Below, piece by piece: positions 6,646-12,691 of a stretch of DNA of 15,970 nucleotides. Each line of letters opens with the position of its first letter. The stretch's first letter is position 1. A program made the translations under genes and the position numbers. Source of the DNA: JBKPHS01 sp046729975 (GTDB lineage: Bacteria > Actinomycetota > Thermoleophilia > Solirubrobacterales > Thermoleophilaceae); NCBI GenBank assembly GCA_046729975.1, contig JBKPHS010000018.1:1-15970 (forward strand), read 5' to 3'. Under the pieces are notes generated by a model. The model worked only from the letters and a program-made list of their open reading frames with translations. It was not told the origin of the DNA and searched no databases.

Positions 6646-8376
6646 ATGCATACCGGCGACTTCGCAGTTCGAGCCGGTAAGCCGGTCGTCATGGCGGTTC
6701 TCGACGCCGGGTGGGAGCTCGAACGCATCAAGGAGCATCTGAGCCGCTACGCCGAGGACTACCAGGTCATCTGCATGAGCTCGCCCGGCGAGGCGCTCGA
6801 GCTCCTGCGGTCTCTCTGCCGGGCGCAGGAGGAGGTGGCCCTGGTCCTGGCCGACCAGTGGATGACCGAGACCACGGGCGCGGAGTTCCTCGAGGAGACC
6901 AGGCACCTGCGCCCGACGGCGAAGCGCGGCATGCTGATCAGCTGGGGCGGCTGGGGCGACAAGGCGACCGCGGATGCGGTCAGGCTTGCCATCGCGCGCG
7001 GCCGCATCGACTACTACGTCCTGAAGCCCTGGCGGTCGCCGGACGAGTTCTTCCACCGGACGATCACCGAGTTCCTGCACGAGTGGTCCCGCGCTGCGGC
7101 CTCGAGCCCGCAGGAGGTGTACGTCATCGGCGAGCGCTGGTCGCAGCGCGCGCACGAACTGCGCAGCGTGCTCGGCCGGTGCGGCATCCCGCACGCGTTC
7201 CTCGAGACCGACGGCGAGCGTGCGCAGCGCTACCTCGCCGAGGCAGGCGCCGAAGCGTCGGGGCTGCCGATCGTGATCATGCTCGGGGGCGAGCCCCTCG
7301 TGGATCCCACCGACGCCGAGCTTGCCGACGCCTTCGGCCTCCGCACGACCCTCGAGCGCGACGAGTTCGACCTCGCGATCGTCGGCGCCGGTCCGGCGGG
7401 GCTGGCGGCGGCCGTGTACGGCGGCTCCGAGGGGCTCCGCACGCTGGTCGTCGAGGCCGAGGCGCTCGGCGGCCAGGCGGGAGCGAGCTCGCTGATCCGC
7501 AACTACCTCGGCTTCTCGCGCGGAATCAGCGGATCAGATCTTGCGACCCGCGCCTATCAGCAGGCCTGGGTCTTCGGCGTCGACTTCCTTCTCATGCAGC
7601 GGGCCGTCGGGCTCGCCGGGGGAGCGCAGGGCTGGGAGCTCACCTTCTCGAACGGGAGCCGGGCGACGGCGCGCGTGGTGATGCTCGCCGTCGGCGTCTC
7701 CTACCGGCGTCTCGGAATACCGGCGCTCGAGGAGCTTGTCGGCGCGGGGGTCTACTACGGGTCCGCCAGCGCGGAAGCCCCGGGCGTGGCCGGAGAGCGG
7801 GTCGTGGTGGTGGGCGGAGCGAACGCCGCCGGGCAGGCGGCGCTGCACTTGGCGCGCTATGCCTCGCAGGTCAGCATGGTCGTGCGCGGCGACAACCTCA
7901 GGCTGAGCATGTCCGAGTACCTCCAGGAGCACATCCGCGAAACGCCCAACGTCGACGTCCAGCTGAGCACGTGCGTGGTCGACGGCGGCGGCGACCAGAG
8001 GCTCGAGCGCCTCGTGCTCGAGGACCTGACGACGGGGGAGAGGCGGACCGAGGAGGCCGCCGGTCTGTTCGCGATGATCGGCGCCAAGCCCAGCACCGAC
8101 TGGCTCCCGGACGAGGTGGTCCGCGACGAGTGGGGGTTTCTGCTCACCGGCCCCGACGTTGTGGCCACCGCGGGCGACGCCTGGCCGCTCACGCGCCCGC
8201 CGCTCCTGTTCGAGACGAGCGCTCCGGGCATCTTCGCCGTGGGCGACGTCCGCCACGGCTCGGTCAAGAGGGTCGCGTCAGCCGCTGGCGAGGGGTCGGT
8301 CGCCCTGTCCCAGGTGCACGAGTATCTCGAGGCTCCCGCTGAGCCAGCGGGCGGCCGGTTTTCCCGTAGCTCGTAG
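6646..8376 (+). CDS. Receiver / glutaredoxin-like / thioredoxin-reductase-like fusion protein
   Basis: A 576-residue protein of the 'fused response regulator/thioredoxin-disulfide reductase' type. Residues ~13-140 form a receiver domain: Asp70 (LADQWM) is the likely phosphoacceptor and Lys127 (VLKPW) the conserved lysine, but only one of the usual acidic pair remains (Asp20). Residues ~150-238 resemble a glutaredoxin-like fold (VYVIGERWSQRAHELR) without its cysteines. Residues ~242-560 form an FAD/NAD(P)H oxidoreductase: G247-x-G-x-x-G252 binds FAD, GGANAAG (390-396) replaces the NADPH GxGxxA/G motif, and GIFAVGD is the second FAD motif. The redox CxxC of thioredoxin reductase is absent (YYGSASAEAP in its place). 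An electron-transfer or sensory role under phosphorelay control is inference. The ATG at 6646 lacks a strong ribosome binding site; ATG at 6691 is a less likely alternative. Confidence 0.85.
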   Translation: MHTGDFAVRAGKPVVMAVLDAGWELERIKEHLSRYAEDYQVICMSSPGEALELLRSLCRAQEEVALVLADQWMTETTGAEFLEETRHLRPTAKRGMLISWGGWGDKATADAVRLAIARGRIDYYVLKPWRSPDEFFHRTITEFLHEWSRAAASSPQEVYVIGERWSQRAHELRSVLGRCGIPHAFLETDGERAQRYLAEAGAEASGLPIVIMLGGEPLVDPTDAELADAFGLRTTLERDEFDLAIVGAGPAGLAAAVYGGSEGLRTLVVEAEALGGQAGASSLIRNYLGFSRGISGSDLATRAYQQAWVFGVDFLLMQRAVGLAGGAQGWELTFSNGSRATARVVMLAVGVSYRRLGIPALEELVGAGVYYGSASAEAPGVAGERVVVVGGANAAGQAALHLARYASQVSMVVRGDNLRLSMSEYLQEHIRETPNVDVQLSTCVVDGGGDQRLERLVLEDLTTGERRTEEAAGLFAMIGAKPSTDWLPDEVVRDEWGFLLTGPDVVATAGDAWPLTRPPLLFETSAPGIFAVGDVRHGSVKRVASAAGEGSVALSQVHEYLEAPAEPAGGRFSRSS

Positions 8377-8448
8377 AGCGAGCGCCCGTCAGCGGCCGGC
8401 GATCCTCGCGAGCAGCAACTCTGTGCCACCCCGCCTGTTGGCAAACCT

Positions 8449-9354
8449 ATGGGCACCGACAGCACCCTGCCCTCCGCGTCTCGGCACGGGCTGGTGGCTC
8501 TGCTCGCGGTCATCGCCTGCCTCGCCTGCGCGCCGGGTGCGCTTGCGGCGAACCAGGTGTCGCCGTTCCGCGGCTCTGGCGCCTGGATCGACGTCTACGA
8601 CCCGCAGTTGCTCGCGCAGCCACAGCTGGTCGTGGACACTCTGGCTCGGGAGGGCGTCCGGACTCTCTACCTCGAGACGGCCAACTACAAGCAGGGCGCG
8701 CGCGTCGACATCGTCTATCCGCTCGCCACTGCAGCGCTGATCGACGCGGCCCACGCAAGGAACCTCCGCGTGGTGGCCTGGTACCTGCCCTCCCTCGGCA
8801 AGCCTCGGCGCGATCTGCGCCGCAGCCTGGCGGCGATCCGGTTCGCCACGACGACCGGCCAGCGCTTCGACGCGTTCGCCCTGGACATCGAGGCGAACCT
8901 GGTCCGCCCGCTTTCGGTGCGCAACCGCGCGATGCTCCGCCTCTCTCGCTCGATCCGGCGCCGGGTCGGCCCGACCTATCCGCTCGCCGCGATCGTCCCC
9001 GACAATCGCTCGACGACGCTGCTCAACGGGCTGTGGCCGTTCTTTCCCTATGCCGCGGTTGCGCGGATCTACGACGTCTTCCTGCCCATGAGCTATTCGA
9101 GCGCGCGTGGGCGCGGCGCCGGCTACGTCTACCGCTACACGCGCGACAACATCGCGTTCATTCGCCAGCAGACGGGCAAGTTCGGCGTTCCCGTTCACGT
9201 CATCGGCGGCCTGGCGAACCGCCTCAGCGCCGCGGAGAGCGGCGCCTTCGTCGCCGCGGCCCGAGACGAGGGGGCCGTCGGCGCCAGCTTCTACGACCTT
9301 CGCTTGAGCGGCCCGGAGGACTGGGCCGCGCTGCGCGCGCTCGGCACGCCGTAG
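8449..9354 (+). CDS. Exported protein of unknown function, possible TIM-barrel hydrolase-like fold
   Basis: A 301-residue protein I cannot assign to a named family. Residues 14-34 form a hydrophobic signal sequence ending ALAA before Asn35. VIAC at 21-24 also fits a lipobox, so a lipoprotein cannot be excluded. The mature part alternates strand-like and helix-like segments in the style of a (beta/alpha) barrel: GAWIDVYDP, GVRTLYLETANYKQG, LRVVAWYLPSL, FDAFALDIEAN and YDVFLPMSYSS, ending with GASFYDLR. Asp146 and Glu148 in LDIEAN occupy a position where glycoside-hydrolase-like barrels carry acidic catalytic residues, but this is only a resemblance. No ribosome binding site is evident before the ATG. 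Its stop lies 8 bp from the 3' end of the converging tRNA gene. Confidence 0.75.
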   Translation: MGTDSTLPSASRHGLVALLAVIACLACAPGALAANQVSPFRGSGAWIDVYDPQLLAQPQLVVDTLAREGVRTLYLETANYKQGARVDIVYPLATAALIDAAHARNLRVVAWYLPSLGKPRRDLRRSLAAIRFATTTGQRFDAFALDIEANLVRPLSVRNRAMLRLSRSIRRRVGPTYPLAAIVPDNRSTTLLNGLWPFFPYAAVARIYDVFLPMSYSSARGRGAGYVYRYTRDNIAFIRQQTGKFGVPVHVIGGLANRLSAAESGAFVAAARDEGAVGASFYDLRLSGPEDWAALRALGTP

Positions 9355-9362
9355 GCAGAGAG

Positions 9363-9435
9363 CGCGCCCGGCAGGATTCGAACCTGCGACTTCTGCCTCC
9401 GGAGGGCAGCGCTCTATCCACTGAGCTACGGGCGC
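9363..9435 (-). tRNA. tRNA-Arg, anticodon CCG
   Basis: Read on the minus strand, a complete 73-nt cloverleaf is present. The acceptor stem GCGCCCG pairs with CGGGCGC, the D stem is GCTC/GAGC, the anticodon stem CTGCC/GGCAG carries the loop CTCCGGA with anticodon CCG (codon CGG), and the T arm is GCAGG-TTCGAAT-CCTGC. The discriminator base is G. CCA is not encoded, since CT follows. CGG is a frequent Arg codon in such GC-rich genomes, so this should be a major tRNA. Confidence 0.97.
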
Positions 9436-9448
9436 TGAAGCGAAGGCC

Positions 9449-9458
9449 AGTCTAGCCT
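9449..9458. promoter_or_regulatory. Overlapping divergent -10 boxes between tRNA-Arg and the phosphodiesterase
   Basis: On the + strand TAGCCT (9453-9458) ends 6 bp before the GTG at 9465, fitting a leaderless transcript. On the minus strand TAGACT (9454 down to 9449) would start a transcript near 9442, about 7 nt ahead of the tRNA 5' end at 9435. The two boxes share the central TA at 9453-9454. No clear -35 element is seen on either side. Confidence 0.45.
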
Positions 9459-9464
9459 GGCACC

Positions 9465-9953
9465 GTGCGCCTCGCGGTCATCTCCGATACCCATCTGCCG
9501 CGCGGCAACCGCCGCATCCCCGACGCCTGCCTCGAGCGCCTGCGGGCCGCCGACCTGATCCTCCACGCGGGCGACTTCACCCACCCCGAAGTGCTCGCGG
9601 AGCTCGAGTCGATCGGCCCACCCGTGGCTGCCGTGCACGGCAACATGGACTCCGAGGAGCTGCGGCGGAGGCTGCCCGCGGAGCGCATCGTGCAGGCGGC
9701 GGGCGCGCGCATCGCCATGCTGCACGACGCCGGGCCGGCGAAAGGGAGGCTCGAGCGCATGCGCGCGCGTTTCCCTGATGCGGACGCGCTGGTCTTCGGC
9801 CACTCACACATCCCACTGCACGAGGAGCTGGACGGGTTCCAGATCTTCAATCCCGGCAGCCCGACCGAGCGCCGTCGAGCGCCCCGGCACACCATGGGCA
9901 CGGCGAGCGTCGAAGGCGGACCTCCGCGCTTCGAACTCGTCCTCCTGGACTGA
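9465..9953 (+). CDS. YfcE/MJ0936-type metallophosphoesterase
   Basis: A 162-residue calcineurin-like phosphodiesterase of the small YfcE family, which hydrolyses phosphodiesters using two metal ions. The metal ligands are all present in order: Asp8 and His10 (SDTHL), Asp37 (HAGDF), Asn59 (GNMD), His86 (LHD), and His112/His114 (GHSH). The length is as expected. The GTG at 9465 gives the canonical N-terminus MRLAVISDTHL. It lacks a Shine-Dalgarno and sits 6 bp after TAGCCT, suggesting leaderless expression. Only 21 bp separate its stop from ribonuclease Z, so the two may be co-transcribed. The natural substrate is not evident. Confidence 0.9.
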   Translation: MRLAVISDTHLPRGNRRIPDACLERLRAADLILHAGDFTHPEVLAELESIGPPVAAVHGNMDSEELRRRLPAERIVQAAGARIAMLHDAGPAKGRLERMRARFPDADALVFGHSHIPLHEELDGFQIFNPGSPTERRRAPRHTMGTASVEGGPPRFELVLLD

Positions 9954-9974
9954 ATCCCCGAAGATAGGCCCCGC

Positions 9975-10967
9975 ATGGACCTCGACGTGCTCTTCATCGG
10001 CACCGCCGGATCGGCGCCCACGGCGCGCCGCGGCCTGCCCGCCACGCTCGTCCGGCGCGGCGGCGACCGGCTGCTGTTCGACTGCGGTGAAGGGACGCAG
10101 CGCCAGCTCCTGCGCTCGATCGGCCTGGTGGACCTCGAGGAGGTCTTCATCAGCCACTTCCATGCGGACCACTTCCTGGGCCTTCCGGGGATGCTCAAGA
10201 CCTTCAGCCTGCGCGGGCGCGAGACCCCGCTCACGGTGTACGGACCGCCGGGCCTGCGCGCGTTGTTCGCGGCGCTGGCTCCGGTCGTCGGCCGCACGAC
10301 ATTCGAGCTGCGGCTCGAGGAGCTCGGGCCGAACGAGCCGCTCCAGCGCGAGGGCTACCTGATCGCCCCGTTCGGGGTCGCCCACGGCGTGCCCGCCTAC
10401 GGCTATGCCCTTATCGAGGACGAGCGGCCGGGCCGCTTCGACGAGCCGCGCGCCCGCGAGCTCGGCGTCGACCCCGGACCCGACTTCGGCCGCCTCCAGC
10501 GCGGCGAGCCGGTCTCGGGCCGCGACGGCGAGGTGCGTCCCGAGCAGGTGCTCGGCCCGTCCCGGCGGGGGCGCAAGGTGGTCGTGGCCGGCGACACGGG
10601 GCCCTCCGAGCTCGTGTGCCACGTGGCGCACGGCGCCGACCTGCTCGTGCACGAGGCCACCTTCGCGCACGAGGACGTGGGGCGGGCGCGAGAGACGAGC
10701 CACTCCACGGCGACCGACGCCGCGCGGCTCGCGGCCGAGGCCGAGGTGCAGATGCTCGCGCTCACGCACGTGTCGCCCCGCTACGGCGGCGCGGAGCTAC
10801 GCGACGAGGCGCGCGCGATCTTCCCGAACACCATCGTCCCTCGCGACTTCGACCGCGTCGAGATCCCCTTCCCGGAGCGCGGCGAGCCGGTCCACAAGCG
10901 CGCCGACGAGCGGGCGCTGGCGGCGGAGCCTGTCGAAGAGGCGTCGCCCATGGCCAGTGACCGGTAA
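9975..10967 (+). CDS. rnz: Ribonuclease Z
   Basis: The tRNA 3'-end processing endonuclease that removes the 3' trailer before CCA addition. This fits a genome where at least the adjacent tRNA-Arg does not encode CCA. The metallo-beta-lactamase motif HFHADH is at residues 61-66, with LLFDCGEGTQRQL just before it. Asp207 lies in AGDTGPS, His243 in TSHSTA, and His265 in LTHVSPRY. LKTFSLRGR, typical of the RNase Z family, follows the zinc motif. At 330 residues it is a little longer than usual (~305), the excess being an acidic C-terminal tail. The TAA stop lies inside the left arm of the heptamer palindrome that begins at 10956. Confidence 0.93.
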   Translation: MDLDVLFIGTAGSAPTARRGLPATLVRRGGDRLLFDCGEGTQRQLLRSIGLVDLEEVFISHFHADHFLGLPGMLKTFSLRGRETPLTVYGPPGLRALFAALAPVVGRTTFELRLEELGPNEPLQREGYLIAPFGVAHGVPAYGYALIEDERPGRFDEPRARELGVDPGPDFGRLQRGEPVSGRDGEVRPEQVLGPSRRGRKVVVAGDTGPSELVCHVAHGADLLVHEATFAHEDVGRARETSHSTATDAARLAAEAEVQMLALTHVSPRYGGAELRDEARAIFPNTIVPRDFDRVEIPFPERGEPVHKRADERALAAEPVEEASPMASDR

Positions 10968-11034
10968 CCGGTAATCGGTAACCAGAGCGGCTCCGTGGCT
11001 AGCTCTGGTTACTGGCTATTGGCTACTGGTTACT
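10956..11034. repeat. Heptamer palindrome A (between rnz and pyrR)
   Basis: The left arm has four tandem 7-bp units (10956-10983): three copies of GGTAAYC after a degenerate AGTGACC. AGAGC (10984-10988) and a 13-bp spacer follow. The right arm starts with GCTCT (11002-11006) and has four 7-bp units of GGYTAYT (11007-11034). The two 33-nt arms match at 25 positions as an inverted repeat; six of the eight differences would be G-U wobbles in RNA, leaving two A-C mismatches. It may also act as a terminator for rnz, although no U-tract follows. Confidence 0.85.
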
Positions 11035-11054
11035 CCGCCGGCCGCCGCTCGCCT

Positions 11055-11063
11055 TGCTAGGCT
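11055..11063 (+). promoter_or_regulatory. Candidate extended -10 promoter of the pyr operon
   Basis: TGC followed by TAGGCT (11058-11063) forms an extended -10 element. Initiation would be near 11070, just ahead of the PyrR-binding hairpin, giving a leader of about 45 nt. No good -35 is visible at normal spacing, which the extended -10 could compensate for. The box lies 21 bp after heptamer palindrome A. Confidence 0.45.
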
Positions 11064-11072
11064 CGCTGCGCA

Positions 11073-11108
11073 CTTTCCTTTAACCCGGTCCAGCGAGGCC
11101 AGGAAGGA
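11073..11108 (+). promoter_or_regulatory. PyrR-binding RNA hairpin overlapping the pyrR ribosome binding site
   Basis: The leader contains TTTAACCCGGTCCAGCGAGG, close to the PyrR binding-loop consensus (UCCnGnGAGG in the apical part). The predicted fold is: GGUC (11087-11090) with GGCC (11097-11100) closing a CAGCGA loop; a 5'-side bulge UAACCC (11081-11086) plus U11080; and a lower stem CUUUCC (11073-11078) with GGAAGG (11102-11107). The lower stem contains the Shine-Dalgarno AGGAAGGA (11101-11108), 6 bp before the ATG. Binding of UMP-charged PyrR would hide the ribosome binding site, the translational repression mode shown for mycobacterial pyr operons. No separate terminator or antiterminator is seen. 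Confidence 0.75.
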
Positions 11109-11114
11109 TCGAAG

Positions 11115-11738
11115 ATGGACGAGAAGGTCGTCCTCGACCGCGACGACATACGCCGCACGCTCGTGCGCATAGCGCACGAGATAGTGGAGAAGACCGGCGG
11201 GGAGGGCATCGCGGTCATAGGCATTCACAGGCGCGGCGCCGTGCTCGCCAGCCGGCTGAAGGACCGCGTCTCGGAGCTCGTCGACGGGCCGGTCCCGCTC
11301 GGGGACATCGACATCAGCTTCTACCGCGACGACCTGACGATGCGCTCGCCCGACCGCGCGCCCGTTGTGCACGCGTCGCACATCGACTTCGACGTCGAGG
11401 GGCTGACGGTCGTCCTCGTCGACGACGTCCTCTACACCGGCCGTACCGTGCGTGCCGCGATCGAGGCGCTGTTCGACTACGGCCGGCCGGCACGCGTCCA
11501 GCTGGCCGTGCTCGCCGACCGCGGCCACCGCGAGCTGCCGATCCGCCCGGACTACGTGGGCAAGAACCTGCCGACCGCCCGCGCGGAGCGGGTGAACGTC
11601 CGGCTGGACGAGATCGACGGGACGGAGGAAGTCACGATCTCGAGTGGGCAGAGCGCAGTGGGCAGAGACTCACTACCTGCTGCAGACGGCGAAGCCGGCG
11701 CACTGCGCACTACCCACCCGGAGAGAGGGAAGCGATGA
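11115..11738 (+). CDS. pyrR: PyrR, pyrimidine operon regulator / uracil phosphoribosyltransferase
   Basis: An RNA-binding regulator of the pyr genes that senses UMP and often also has uracil phosphoribosyltransferase activity. The PRPP-binding loop VVLVDDVLYTGRT spans residues 99-111 with Asp103/Asp104. IHRRGAVLASRL, DISFYRDDL and the C-terminal YVGKNLPTARAERVNVRL match PyrR throughout. The start ATG at 11115 follows AGGAAGGA. The conserved protein ends near Ser176; the remaining 31 residues are encoded by heptamer palindrome B and its flank, making 207 residues against a usual ~180-195. The stop overlaps the pyrB start by 4 bp (ATGA), so the extra tail preserves translational coupling. Whether the tail affects RNA binding is unknown. 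Confidence 0.95.
   Translation: MDEKVVLDRDDIRRTLVRIAHEIVEKTGGEGIAVIGIHRRGAVLASRLKDRVSELVDGPVPLGDIDISFYRDDLTMRSPDRAPVVHASHIDFDVEGLTVVLVDDVLYTGRTVRAAIEALFDYGRPARVQLAVLADRGHRELPIRPDYVGKNLPTARAERVNVRLDEIDGTEEVTISSGQSAVGRDSLPAADGEAGALRTTHPERGKR
11643..11718. repeat. Heptamer palindrome B (inside the 3' end of pyrR)
   Basis: The left arm has three clear 7-bp units (11643-11663): AGTGGGC, AGAGCGC and AGTGGGC again; AGAGACT at 11664-11670 is a degenerate fourth. After a spacer the right arm has GCGCACT twice (11698-11711) and ACCCACC (11712-11718). The 21-nt arms match at 17 positions as an inverted repeat. The element begins at the codon after Ser176 of PyrR, where the conserved protein ends, and is wholly translated as a C-terminal tail. 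The pyrB ribosome binding site (11720-11730) lies just beyond it. Confidence 0.75.
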
Positions 11739-12691
11739 GGAACCTGCTGTCGGTCGACGACCTGACCCGCGAGGACATCGAGCGCATCCTCAGCCGCGCG
11801 GAGAGCTTCGCCGAGGTCTCGGGCCGCGCGATCAAGAAGGTGCCCACGCTGCGGGGCCGCACGGTCATCAACCTCTTCTACGAGGCGTCCACGCGCACGA
11901 GCTCGTCCTTCGAGCTCGCGGCCAAGCGGCTCTCCGCCGACCTCGTGAACGTCAAGTCGGCCGGCTCGGCGGTGGACAAGGGTGAGTCGCTGAAGGACAC
12001 AGTGCAGACGCTTTCGGCCTACGGCCCGGACGCGATCGTGATCCGCTCTCCGCACGTCGGCGCGGCCCGGCGCGTCGCGCGCTGGAGCCCTGCCGCGGTG
12101 ATCAACGCCGGCGACGGCAAGCACGAGCATCCGACCCAGGCGCTGCTCGACCTCTACACGCTCAAGCAGCGGCTCGGCTCGCTCGAGGGGCTGAAGATCT
12201 GGATCGTGGGGGATGTGCTCCACAGCCGCGTTGCCCGCTCGAACATCCTCGCGTTCACGCGCATGGGCTGCGAGGTCACCGTCTGCGGCCCGCCCACCCT
12301 GATCCCGCGCGATGTCGAGTCGCTGGGCTGCGGCGTGACCTTCTCGCTCGAGGGCGCCCGCGAGGCGGACGTCATCTACGCCCTTCGCATGCAGCGGGAG
12401 CGGATGGCCGGCGCCTTCGTCCCCTCGCTGCGCGAGTACGCGGCGCGCTTCCAGATCGACGGTCGCCGGCTGGCGCCCGGCCAGCTCCTGATGCACCCCG
12501 GGCCGGTGAACCGCGGAGTGGAGCTGGCGGCCGAGGTGATCGACTCCCCGCAGGCGCTGATCGTCAGCCAGGTCGAGTCGGGCGTCGTCGTCCGGATGGC
12601 CGTGCTCTACGACCTGCTGGCCGGCGAGGGCGCTCCAGGCGGCGTCCGCGGTCCGGTCGGGGCCGAGACGACGGAGCCGCAGCCGGCATGA
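11735..12691 (+). CDS. pyrB: Aspartate carbamoyltransferase catalytic subunit
   Basis: Joins carbamoyl phosphate to L-aspartate, the committed step of UMP synthesis. The carbamoyl-phosphate site STRTS is at residues 52-56 (FYEASTRTSSSFE), HPTQ at 132-135 lies in NAGDGKHEHPTQALLDLYT, and HPGPVNRG is the C-terminal aspartate-side motif. At 318 residues it has normal length. It starts at ATG 11735, inside the pyrR stop overlap, after a purine-rich Shine-Dalgarno (GGAGAGAGGGA, 11720-11730). No pyrI regulatory subunit gene is present in the window, as is usual outside enterobacteria. The last ~20 residues are Gly/Pro-rich and poorly conserved. The stop overlaps the pyrC start (ATGA). Confidence 0.97.
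   Translation: MRNLLSVDDLTREDIERILSRAESFAEVSGRAIKKVPTLRGRTVINLFYEASTRTSSSFELAAKRLSADLVNVKSAGSAVDKGESLKDTVQTLSAYGPDAIVIRSPHVGAARRVARWSPAAVINAGDGKHEHPTQALLDLYTLKQRLGSLEGLKIWIVGDVLHSRVARSNILAFTRMGCEVTVCGPPTLIPRDVESLGCGVTFSLEGAREADVIYALRMQRERMAGAFVPSLREYAARFQIDGRRLAPGQLLMHPGPVNRGVELAAEVIDSPQALIVSQVESGVVVRMAVLYDLLAGEGAPGGVRGPVGAETTEPQPA

Noticed and set aside
8377..8448. Terminator between the fusion protein and the exported protein
   Set aside because: Only a short CTCGCGAG palindrome is present; no stem long enough and no U-tract, so nothing can be supported in this gap.
9033..9455. Reading frame on the + strand running over the tRNA gene, with a C-terminus like ARQDSNLRLLPPEG
   Set aside because: This is the well-known false protein read from the complement of a tRNA gene. 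It also overlaps the exported protein in another frame.
10956..11034. Possible CRISPR array
   Set aside because: The units are 7 bp with no unique spacers between them and they invert across the centre, so this is not a CRISPR repeat-spacer pattern.
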